A stretch of 64,000 nt of DNA from Paratrimastix pyriformis. Taxonomy: Eukaryota; Preaxostyla; Paratrimastigidae. Numbering within the stretch: the stretch's first letter is position 1; the number at the start of each line of letters is the position of its first letter. Under the pieces are notes generated by a model. It was not told the DNA's origin. It worked only from the letters and a program-made list of their open reading frames with translations, and did not search any database. Both the position numbers and the translations under genes were made by a program. This document shows positions 55,747 to 64,000 of the stretch, in pieces. The stretch is taken from the NCBI GenBank assembly GCA_027972325.1, contig JAPMOS010000001.1, positions 1,087,001-1,151,000 on the forward strand. The letters run 5' to 3'.

Positions 55747-57756
55747 TCATCGCTTCTTGGCGGCCGGCTTGGTGGCGGTGGCCTTGGCGGCCCCCTTCGC
55801 CCCCTTGGCGCTGGTGCGGGCCTTCTTGTTGCCCTTCTCCGCCGCCGCCGCGCCCGCCTGTTGTCGGAGGGGAGGAAAGGGAGAAGGGGTGAGGACGATG
55901 GGGCCCTGGACCATGGGCCATGGGCCAGGCGGAGCGGAGCAGCTCGTCATGATTGCGGGCTGGGGGCCGGTCGGAGAGGGGCGGGTGGCGTGGCGGACGC
56001 TTCTTGACGATGACGGGGCCCATGAACTGCTCGAGGCGGCTCTGGGTGGCCGTTTGCTTGGAGGCCCGCAGCCGGGCGGTGGTGGCCCGGACCCGGTCCT
56101 CGGCAAACTGCTTCTCCCCCACCAGGAATTGCACCAGCCCTGCTCCCCCGCCCAGCCAGCCAGCCAGCAATCAGATGGGGATGAGGAGGAGGAGGAGGAG
56201 GAGGAAGAAGAGGAAGAGGAGGAGGAGGAGGAGGAGAGGAGGAGGAGGAGGGGTGGGTAAGTGGGTGGGGTGGGGGGTGGCGGGGGAGGGGGATGGGGCA
56301 GACCCTCCTCGTCGGGCTGGCCCCAGCGCAGGTCGACCCGGGCCGGATCGAGGACCTCAGGCTGCTGGAAGAGGGCCCGGGCCTGCTGGTAGTTGAAGCT
56401 CTCGGGCAGGGGGAACTTGGTCTTGTCCAGGTGCTCCAGGGCCTGCTCGATGGTGCCCCACCGCTTGATCAGCTTCAGCGCGTTCTTCTCCCCGATCCCT
56501 GCCGCCGCCACACCCCCCGAAACAGCAGCCGCGGAGGTGAAGGGCCAAGGAAGGGAGGGAGGATGGATGGGCGGATTTGGGGGAGGCCAGGAGGGGGGGC
56601 GGACCCTTGATGGTGCCGCAGTAGTCGCACCCGCAGAGGATGCAGAAGTCGACGAACTGCGATGGTGGCGCGGGTGCGGGCGGGGAGACGAGGTGATGAT
56701 TGGTCGCCGGGTTCGGCTGGGGACAGGCTGTCAGGAGCAAGAGCGTGGGACATGGGACAGGGGGTGGGGGCAGCGGGGGACAGGGGTGCGGGGCAGACCT
56801 GGGGCATGGTGAGCCCGAGGCCGGCGATGACCTGGTCGAGGTGCACCTCGCGGATGGGCAGCTTGCGGGCCTCGGAGAAGGTCAGGTTGCGCAGCAGGAT
56901 GGGGCTGCCGAAGCAGAGCGAGTCCATATCCTCGCTGCCCGTGGCCCAGATCTTCCCCGCCCGGCACAGGGCCGCGCATTGGGCCTCGGCCTCCCCGGGC
57001 GCCTGTGGGACAGACACACGACGGCATGGATGGGGGGCAGGTTGGCGTCTGTGTCAGCAAGAATGGAGAGGACGCGCCGAGACCTCGATGTACGGGATGC
57101 CCATCAAGGTGAGCAGCCGCTTGGCCTCGTCGCAGTGCTGCTGGTTGACCCGCACCTGGCGCCGCGAGAAGCGCTCCATCTCGGCCTGGTCGCCTGGTGT
57201 TGGGGGGTAACACCCACCGCGGTGATAGCCACCTTCCCCCAAGAAGCAGCAACAGACCTGCTTCCTTGGCCTCCGCCTCCTTCTCTTTGGCATCCTCCCG
57301 GACCTCGTGGCGCCGAGCAAGCTGTGCCACGGGGGGACAGACGTTGTGGGGGACCGGAGGGACGCACGAACCTCGTTCTGCTTGGCTTCTGGGGGCCGAC
57401 CATCGAAAACGTAAACAGGCCGAAGGCCAGCAGCCATCATTTTTGTGGTGCGAGTGAACATCCCCATGAGATGACTGCACGAGGAGGAGCACACCAGTCA
57501 CGAGAAAGAGGGAAGAAGAGCAGACCTCGTGACCTCACCTTTATCATTGGTGAGTTGCTGTCCTTCGACACGAACAGCAATCTAGAGATGGAGAGGAGGT
57601 AAACATAAAGCAGGTGGGCCCAAAGACCAAAAACTGATAAAGTGCCATGGAAGCATCAATGCCAATGACCCGGCCAAAATAGCTAGGGACGGGATTCTCG
57701 ACGACGGCATCGGGGGCATTTTCAAGGATCACCTGCATCAAATGTTTAATTCCCAT
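55747..57756 (-). CDS. FEN1: Flap endonuclease 1 (FEN1)
   Basis: Structure-specific 5' flap nuclease of Okazaki-fragment maturation and long-patch base excision repair. Canonical start [18 protein letters not shown]. Metal-binding acidic residues are all present: [57 protein letters not shown]. Then come the helix-hairpin-helix [40 protein letters not shown], a PCNA box TQSRLEQFM (final aromatic replaced by Met), and a Lys/Ala-rich tail [13 protein letters not shown]. Introns include 57582-57626 (45 nt, GTCTTT), joining ALYQFL to IAVRVEG, and 57475-57525 (51 nt, GTCTGC), joining GEVT to SHLMGMF. Later donors are GTTCGT, GTCTGT, GTCTCG, GTCTGC, GTCCGC, GTCTGC and GTCCGC. Because FEN1 is so conserved, this gene calibrates the splice-site rule for the window. 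It shares a 60-bp divergent spacer with MOZART1. Confidence 0.97.
56178..56256. repeat. (GGA)n repeat in a FEN1 intron
   Basis: About 75 bases of gga/gaa repeats in the intron between the exon ending QPDEEG and that starting [10 protein letters not shown] (UCC)n polypyrimidine tract in the transcript. Confidence 0.85.
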
Positions 57757-57816
57757 TTTGAATGGAGTGCGAGCAATTCAAATAATTTGAAATGTCCTGA
57801 AGAACCTCGGGTGAAA
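57757..57816. promoter_or_regulatory. Very short divergent promoter between FEN1 and MOZART1
   Basis: Only 60 bases separate the two ATGs, so both 5' UTRs and core promoters must lie here or overlap the genes. The stretch is AT-rich compared with its surroundings (ttcaaataatttgaaatg includes an imperfect palindrome). No TATA box or known element can be assigned with confidence. Confidence 0.4.
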
Positions 57817-58097
57817 ATGGCTGAGAGCAGCAAAGAGGGTTTGGACCTCCGGATGACCTTTCTCACTTCTTTCCCCATTTTCAGCAATTTTCGAGATCTC
57901 TCAAATATTAAGGACGGGTCTCCACCCAGAGACAGTTGAAATCCTGACTGCCCTCACAGAATCAGGTGCGAATCCCGAAACGCTTGCAGCAACAGTCAAG
58001 GAACTTGTCAAGCAAGCGAACACATTAAAAAATAAGGTCCCCGTTGTTTTCGTTTCTTCTAGACCTTTTGTAGGTGGTCGAGCCTCCTTTTAGTTGA
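57817..58097 (+). CDS. MZT1: MOZART1, gamma-tubulin ring complex micropeptide
   Basis: Exons 57817-57838, 57885-58036 and probably 58074-58097; introns of 46 nt (GTTTGG...TCAG) and 37 nt (GTCCCC...GTAG). The protein is about 65 residues: MAESSKE joined to AIFEISQILRTGLHPETVEI, LTALTESGANPETLAATVKE and LVKQANTLKNK. The L-x-E-I-S-x-I-L-x-T-G-L and G-x-N-P-E-x-L blocks are the MOZART1 hallmark. It binds the N-terminal region of gamma-tubulin complex proteins and promotes microtubule nucleation at spindle and basal bodies. Conservation ends in exon 2, so the last junction is uncertain. Without splicing, translation would run on and stop at the TAG at 58091. Divergently transcribed from FEN1. Confidence 0.92.
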
Positions 58098-58151
58098 ATG
58101 CCGGCATTTGATCGAGTTGCAGAGATTCGCCATCTATTGAGAGAAGGTGCG

Positions 58152-58173
58152 CCCCCCCCCCCCCCCCCCCCCC
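58152..58173 (+). repeat. Poly-C run (22)
   Basis: C22 shortly after the MOZART1 stop. If it lies in the MOZART1 transcript it is 3' UTR; otherwise intergenic. Confidence 0.8.
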
Positions 58174-59357
58174 ATCTGCCCTCCCCGCGTTGGGTTTTTC
58201 CACTGAACTTTTCTTGGGCTGTGAGAAAAGAGGAGCAGGTCGCCGCGGAAAGCGGGGCGCAAGGAAGGGGCAGTGAGGTCGGACACGAGCCTCTCGCCCG
58301 ATCCCCCGCCATCCACACGGCGCCACGGGGGAAGGATGGATGGACCACAAACAATACAAAAGGAATCACGAACGACAGAGTGACATTGCGGGCGAGGAAG
58401 TGAGGGCCCCAACGGGGCCCTGACGGGCTCGCGAGCAACGAAAAAAGGAGAAGTGGCGCGGCAAGATGTCAACAGGAGGAGGGCGAGGGGACAGAAGCGC
58501 GGGGAGAGGGCAGGCCAGTGGAAGGGCGCGGTTGTTGTTTTACTGGTTTTTGTATTTTTGGTTTTTTTTTTGTCGCAGCTGACGCATTCGTTCGAAGGTG
58601 CCATGCTCACTGCCGAGCAGGCACCATCATCCACATCACCACCACGCAGACGGATCACGACAAACAGACAGACCGGGAAATGGCTCGGCCGAGGAGAAGG
58701 AGATGAGGATGAGGCTCGGGCCATGCCACAAGACAGACAGGGAGACGGGATCCACGCCACCGACGGCGAAATAATGGCAGCGACGCAAAAACAACAGGAA
58801 CGGGTGTTCAAACAGAGGGGAGCCTCTTAAAGAGTGCCACAGGAGAGCGGGGAACTCAAAAGAACAGCACACACCAAAAAACGAAGAAGCCAACAAACGA
58901 CTAAAGGGCCAAACAAAGGGCAAGAAACTAAAGGCGAACCACGGATTTAAAAAAAAAAAATCATAATAATACCCAAAAAATAGGACGATGATGGACGACA
59001 ACAAAAAAACAGAGAGGATGAGGAAATGGGTGGGAAGAGAACCCTTTTTCAAGGAGGTCGCGCAGGCACATGAGACGGCAGGGGGAGCGCGCAAAGACCA
59101 CCGGACACCACGGCTGACGGCTGACGGCTGACGGGAGCAGCGCGCGGCTGGGCTCGTCTGTGAGTTAAGCACAGTGGGGGATCACACATCAAAATCCGCG
59201 GGAGAGCGCGCGCGGGGAGCGCTGCTGGGAGGAAGTGAGAGAGGGAGAAGGCGGCCCCTTGGAAGGGAGGGGCAAGCGGGAAGAAACCGGCGAAGCGGGG
59301 GGCATGGAAGAACAAAACACGTGACGTTGACATAAAGACGGACGGAGTGAGAAGGAA

Positions 59358-59391
59358 GGAAGGAAGGAAGGAAGGAAGGAAGGAAGGAAGG
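59358..59391. repeat. (GAAG)n tetranucleotide repeat
   Basis: About eight copies of gaag in the spacer downstream of the PDE gene. Confidence 0.9.
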
Positions 59392-59733
59392 GAGAGGAAG
59401 GAATCGTGGAAGGAAGAGGGGAACAAAAGGATGACGATTTCCCATCGAGAGGCGACGGGAGTGGAGGGAAAACCAACCCGAACGAAGATGCAGAGACGAC
59501 CAACGGCCGAGAGATAATGGAAGGAGAAGGCAACGCGGCGTCGAGGGCGTCGAAGAGGGAAGGGGGCGAGATGCCATGGGATGAATGGCAGGCAGGAGAG
59601 GCGATCAAGATCAAGAAGGAAACACGGCTGCCACCAAAAGGAGTGTGGGGCGCACGCGCGGGGAGATGCACCGGAGGAGCGGTGATAATATATATATGCG
59701 AGGTGGGGGGAGGCTGGGCTGTGGGACCGGGCC

Positions 59734-61457
59734 TTAACGGGCGGCCGGGGTGGGGGAGGCAGATGACACGGGCTGAACCGGCCCTGAGGCGGCGGGGTGG
59801 GTGGGCTGGGGCCGCCCGGCGCTCATGGACTGGAAGCCCTTGAGGCAGGCCGCCCGATCCTCGTAGCCATGGATGAGGCCCTTACGGACGATGGGCCCGT
59901 TCTCGGGGGACTCGGCTGCCTTGCGGTAGAGGAAGAGGTTCTGCAGCATGATCCGATAGGGGAGCAGGAAGAGCGGGAAGCTGCGCAGCAGGATCAGCGC
60001 CAAGGGCCGGAGGAGGACCGTGATGAAGTCGCTCTGGGTTTGGCACGGATCGACGACGTTCCGATCGCGGAGGGGCGGCACGTTGAGGCCCAGCTCCCGT
60101 TCCAGGTCGCCTAAGAGCAGAGCAGAGACACCCCGCCGGTGGTGCGGTGAGCAGCGGTCGGCCAAAGGAACCGGGGCAGACCTTGGTGGAGGAACTCGCG
60201 CACGCAGTTCGTCGCTTGCCGGTAGGCGCACCGGAGGGGCCGCATGGGGTTGGAGATGTCGGCCACTTTGATGAGCAGCGAGATGAGGAGACGCCGCTGC
60301 TCGTGGGACGAGTCCGAGGCGGGGCGGCTGAAGACGTCGCCCAAATACTCGCAGTTCCTGGGCAAAGAAAGAGCCGGTCGCGATGAGGAAAACCCCCGCC
60401 ATCACGGGCGAATCTCCAGACCGGACGATCTCGAAGTGCTTGGACATGTCGGTGCTCAGGATGGTGTGCCGCATGGTGTCCATGATCCGTTCGGTCATCT
60501 CCGGCTCCAGCTCGCCCAGGAGGCCCGTCTGGAGGAGGGCGGCCCGGGTGCGGGCCCAGTGCATCTGCTCGAGGACGGACACGTTGTTGTACTGAAGGGC
60601 AAGAGCCGTATGGCGGGCGCATTCCCAGTCGTTGTTCGTGCCTGCGGAAGAGCGCGCAGAGAGGCACGGTGACTTTCCCAGAAGGAGCAGCAAGCGGGAA
60701 TGGGATGGGTGGGTGGTGGTGGTGGTGGTGGGATGAGATGAATGCGGCAACCACGGACCAGGATGCCCCGTGTCGTGGCCCACGGCGGCCAGCAGGACGG
60801 CCAGACAATCCTCCTGGGGAAGGACTTTGCCAATGATGCCCAGGTTGGTCAGCATCCAGGCGCACACCAGGAAGACGTCGCACGCGTGGAAGCGGTTGTG
60901 GAAGGGCGCCCCCTGGTACTGGGAGAAGAGTCCGAGGCAGTACGCGAGCACCCTCGTGCGCTCGAGGCCGAACTGGGCGGCCAGCCCCATGTTCTCGAGG
61001 ACGTCCGCGCAGAGGGTGGCCAGGTGGGCGGACGTTTGGGTGGCCTCGTCATTGGCCACGTCGAAGGCCCACGACTGGGCGCGGCGGCACAGACTCGTCT
61101 TGGGGTCCGACGGGACGGTCGTGTTGAACCGGCAGAACTCGGCCCACGAGCGCCGCGAGTGGCGCGTGTCGAGCGGCTCGGCGTTGGACGTGCGCCGGCG
61201 TGGCTCGGGCAGCATGGCCATCGCCTTGGCCGACTCGAGGGAGGCGGGCGAGGCCGTGTACGGGGTCGACACAAAGACGTGGCCAGGCAGGAAGGACCGC
61301 GACCGCGCGTGTTTGGGGGTGGCCAGGGGATTGATGGCGGACTTGTGAAGGGGCGACAAGGTGCCCGAGGTCGAGTAGGAGTGCTTCAGGATGGAGGGAC
61401 CCGAGGGCGGAGGGAGCAGGGCCGGGAGATCCGGAAGAGGCGAACGATCCGAAGTGG

Positions 61458-61549
<92 letters not shown>

Positions 61550-62996
61550 GGTGTGTGATCTTTGGCCAGAAGGGGAGAGCAGACCCTGCGTTCGTCGGCG
61601 GAATCGTCGGACTTCTCGTCGGATTCGACATCGGAGACACGCTGCCCGCCGCTATGAGGAGACGAGTCAGGTTCCAGCTCGATGTTCAGCTGGGGCCGGT
61701 GGGTGTGCTCGATGATGCGACCACGCTGGGGCGCGGCCGAAGCATGGTTGCCCGAGGGATGGGGCGAAGAATGGGGGCTGGTGATAATGGGACTTGGGGG
61801 GATCAGCACCGGCAGGGAGGACGTCGAGGAAGACGGGGGAGGGGGGGTCGCCACTGAGGGAGAGGACAACGGAGACGATTGGGATGTTGAGACGTTCGGC
61901 GGGGGCGAAAGGGGCGAGTGTGGCCGAGGCTGGGGCGAGGAGAGCACCAAGGCCGAGAAAGAGGTGGAGAGGCCCGACGGGGAGGACCCCAAGATGGGAG
62001 GCGAGGAGAGCAGAGTCATCTCAGACTCCCACGAGGGCACCTCGACCAGAGAGGCCCCCAATCCCAACAGAGACGGCGAAGAGGGGGAGAGTGCTTCGTC
62101 GGGTGGCGGGTGGACGCCCGGCGAGGAGGGCAGGGAAATTTGAACATGCGATTGGGCATGGGTTGTCCCCCCAGCCGATGCGGCCTCCGTATAGTGAACG
62201 ATCCGCTCCATCATGCGGGAGAACAGTTCCAAGAGCCACATGGGATGCGTGGGGTGCTCAGGCAGGGGGGCGCCCCGCCCAAGAGTCGATGCAGCAACAA
62301 GGGCGGCCGAGAGCCCGGGCGAAATGAAGGGGGAGAACGGATCCGATGTCTGAAGGGGGAACTGGCCAGCGGTGCCCCGCGTATATTCTCGGACGACAAA
62401 CGACTTGAAAGCGGCCACCTGAAGCAAACAACAACGAACGATTTCGATTTGGACGAGTGGGATTCAGAACGGACCAGTACTTCCGGAGAAGGACCAATAA
62501 GATCTTCATGGGTGTCTGTAGGATCTGGGGAGCTTTTCAGATCGTCAGTGGGGAGTGCCCTGAGATAGGGCATGTACTCATAGGCCGATCCAACGAATCG
62601 GTGGGCGGCGAGTTGCATCAGCTGCCGAGACGGGATCTGGGCAGAACCTCTGTCGAGTAAGGTTGTCATTGCTTCGGTAATATATTGTTCTTCGAGGATG
62701 AAGCCCTCGCAATCGGAGGTTGCGGTGCAATCAAATTTTGTGGGCTCGCGCGCCAGGAAAGAGATTGCCCCCAAGAGACTCCCAGAAGGAAGGCTGGGAA
62801 TGAGAGTGAGCGTCTCGCTGCTGATCTCCATCGAAACAGAGGCGGTGCCCTCTTTCAGTATAAAAATGTGAGTGGCAGTTTCGCCGGCCCGGATCAACCG
62901 CTCTCCCTTTGCGAAATGTCGTTGAGGCAAACAGCAGCAGCACCGATAATCCCAATCGGAAGGTACTCTCGCCTTGACGCAGGGAGTAGACTTCAT
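59734..62996 (-). CDS. Cyclic nucleotide phosphodiesterase with N-terminal cNMP-binding domain
   Basis: The start is probably at 62996 (MKSTPCVKARVPSDW), but the 5' end is uncertain. The N-terminal cyclic-nucleotide-binding domain reads HFAKGERLIRAGETATHIFI, LKEGTASVSMEI, SGSLLGAISFLAREPTKFDC. Intron 62419-62474 (56 nt, GTCCGT) follows, then a Ser/Pro-rich linker. The class I PDE catalytic domain shows PFHNRFHACDVFLV, AAVGHDTGHPG/GTNNDWECARH, LQYNNVSVLEQMH, ILSTDMSKHFEIV, LIKVADISNP and the purine-clamp region QTQSDFITVLLRPL. Metal-binding His/Asp residues are all present, so it should hydrolyse cAMP and/or cGMP; which one cannot be told. Other introns begin GTCTGC (61459-61584, filled by a CA repeat), GTCCGT and GTCTGG. 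The stop is at 59734. A CNB-PDE fusion suggests ligand feedback on activity (inference). Confidence 0.88.
61461..61548. repeat. (GT)n microsatellite forming an intron's 3' part
   Basis: About 44 uninterrupted GT units on the plus strand, (CA)n in the PDE transcript. The repeat runs straight into the intron acceptor, so the 3' splice site reads CACACAG followed by the exon beginning STSDRSPLP. Confidence 0.95.
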
Positions 62997-63463
62997 AGGG
63001 CCGGCTTCCCTGGCGGTGTTGTATACCCAGTGTAATGTTGGCTGATTCGTGATTCTCGGCTGCGATTTTTTTCGGCTTCTCCCACCAGCTGAAAAACGGG
63101 GAGACACACCGGACCATCTAAATTTGAGCGAACTCAAGAAATCGACACACCAAAACACAGCAAATGAAAATTGCAAATGAAAATTGGAATCGATGAGAAC
63201 AGAATAACACTGAAACAAAAACAATAAATCGACAGATGAGGAAATCTCGATCGAAAAAGAGAAATCTAGCCGAAAACTACAGCACAACAACACAAAAGTC
63301 CAAAAAATCGTCCGACGAGAGGCCGAACCACTCCAAGGGAGTGTGGCGCTCTTGCAATACGAAACGGCTACGGATGGAGGCAAGGCACCCGCGCCACGAA
63401 AAAACGACAGAGTAATGGTCAGAAAGGGCGGAGTGGTGACGAACGCAGCGGTGAGGAACCCGA
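62997..63463. other. AT-rich 5' region of the PDE gene
   Basis: 467 bases between the PDE start and the next minus-strand stop. The 63130-63330 part is strikingly A-rich compared with the rest of the window and includes tandem-like caaatgaaaattg repeats. A long open minus-strand frame exists but lacks homology. It probably contains the PDE promoter and 5' UTR, possibly an unrecognised 5' exon. Confidence 0.5.
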
Positions 63464-64000
63464 TCAAAAGAGGCTGCTCCCCGGGGGCATCGTGATGTTC
63501 GTTGGCTCCTGGGAAGCCAGGGCCGGCTCAGAGAGAAGTGCCGATCCCGTCAACACGGAAGGGGCAAGACGCCGGGGAAGGATGGCCTCCTCGTGGGCAG
63601 GGACCACGAGAGGCGTATCCCCCCCCGAGATGGCCGAGGCGGCCAGGGAGGCGCTCAGAGGCGACCCGGACCGGGACGAGTCCATCTGGGGATCGGGCAG
63701 TGCGTCGACCAGCGGAGCCTCGATCGGCGGTTGCCGTGGCCATTGGGGGTCGGTAGCCGTGGGGGGCCGGAGCGCGGGGGTGGGGACGGCCACAGTGGGG
63801 GGTGGACTGAGGCGCGGGCCGTCGCGCAATCGAGCGGCCGGCAGGAAGCCGCCACCCGAGGAGCGCAACGGCACCGAGCCCCACTGGACCCGGGGCGCAA
63901 TGACCGAGGACCCGGTCGAGGATGCGGTCGAACCCGGGGTTCCGGCCCGGTCCTTGCCCGAGATGGGCCGCACGGGCTCCGGCACCAGGGGCATGGTCGG
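63464..64000 (-). CDS. 3' end of a Pro/Ser-rich protein gene, continues beyond window
   Basis: The reading frame is open from the window edge to a stop at 63464, about 178 residues, rich in P, S, A and R with no recognisable domain (for example SVPLRSSGGGFLPAARLRDG, ending NITMPPGSSLF). Composition matches other disordered tails in the window. The gene's N-terminal part and function lie outside. Confidence 0.5.
   Translation of the reverse strand, partial: PTMPLVPEPVRPISGKDRAGTPGSTASSTGSSVIAPRVQWGSVPLRSSGGGFLPAARLRDGPRLSPPPTVAVPTPALRPPTATDPQWPRQPPIEAPLVDALPDPQMDSSRSGSPLSASLAASAISGGDTPLVVPAHEEAILPRRLAPSVLTGSALLSEPALASQEPTNITMPPGSSLF

Larger units (their letters stand above)
58098..59733. other. 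Gene-poor spacer, low-complexity, no supported gene
   Basis: About 1.6 kb between MOZART1 and the PDE stop. It holds a C22 run at 58152-58173, a T/G-rich patch near 58550, a poly-A patch near 58950, a triple ctgacgg repeat near 59115 and a (gaag)n repeat at 59358-59390. Open frames on both strands (one at 58453-58830 with a hydrophobic stretch) have no homology or splice logic. Part must be 3' UTR of the PDE gene. Confidence 0.55.

Noticed and set aside
58453-58830. Plus-strand ORF of 125 codons with a hydrophobic segment
   Set aside because: The hydrophobic run comes from a GT/TTTTG-rich patch, the rest is low-complexity, and the minus-strand reading is equally open. No family resemblance.
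63000-63467. Upstream extension of the PDE frame to 63467
   Set aside because: The added about 150 residues come from the A-rich spacer, lack homology and composition typical of exons here, and cross no convincing splice site.
1-64000. Transposons, retroelements or virus-derived fossils
   Set aside because: No reverse transcriptase, integrase, transposase, capsid or long terminal repeats were recognised on either strand.

Overview
The window is nuclear DNA from a GC-rich, intron-rich, flagellated protist. No rRNA, tRNA, CRISPR array, transposon or virus-derived element was recognised. The eukaryotic assignment rests on Elongator subunit ELP2, FEN1, the gamma-tubulin-complex micropeptide MOZART1, an outer-dynein-arm docking coiled-coil protein, an HD-type cyclic-nucleotide phosphodiesterase and two kinase-fold proteins. 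All of these are broken up by spliceosomal introns. A free-living excavate-type flagellate such as a Preaxostyla species is possible, but the sequence alone cannot fix the lineage.

Layout, left to right: ELP2 (minus, 184-5050); a tandem ubiquitin-like protein with a very long proline-rich tail (plus, from 5238) that runs into a 17-N assembly gap at 9304-9320; a giant secreted mosaic protein of Ig-like, WVRLEVP-type and LamG-like modules (minus, 20290 down to the same gap); a proline-rich disordered protein (minus, about 23163-20416); an ankyrin-repeat protein (plus, about 23212-27168); a two-RRM RBPMS/MEC-8-like protein (plus, 27465-28604); a many-exon coiled-coil protein (plus, 28950-32575); a short nitroreductase (minus, 33262-32665); a receptor-type TKL kinase with a beta-helix ectodomain (plus, 33261-41256); a large pseudokinase split by a roughly 1,200-residue proline-rich insertion (plus, 41476-48924); a secreted GT2-TPR glycosyltransferase (minus, 52197-49297); an ODAD1/CCDC63-like docking protein (plus, 52318-55485); FEN1 (minus, 57756-55747); MOZART1 (plus, 57817-58097); a CNB-PDE fusion (minus, about 62996-59734); and the 3' end of another minus-strand gene (63464-64000). 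Genes are tightly packed on both strands. Longer gene-free stretches are mostly low-complexity or AT-richer spacers.

The most interesting signal is in the introns. Exon joins fixed by conserved proteins (FEN1, ELP2, MOZART1, nitroreductase, the RRM protein, the docking protein, the PDE) give 5' splice sites of the form GT-Y-Y-G-Y, typically GTCTGC, GTCCGC, GTCCGT or GTTTGT, instead of GTRAGT. The same hexamers, read as GCAGAC or GCGGAC on the plus strand for minus-strand genes, mark nearly every exon end in the window. This predicts an altered U1 snRNA 5' end or another change in donor recognition. Introns form two groups: compact ones of about 44-59 nt, and long GC-rich ones filled with homopolymer C/G runs, (GGA)n, (CA)n and G-rich minisatellites.

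The genes do not form an operon-like pathway. Several themes recur: cell surface and secretion (mosaic protein, beta-helix kinase, glycosyltransferase), cyclic-nucleotide and kinase signalling, and flagellum/microtubule function (docking protein, MOZART1). Exon-intron structures are read by eye from homology and phase. Outer gene coordinates of multi-exon genes span introns, and some 5' exons are unresolved.
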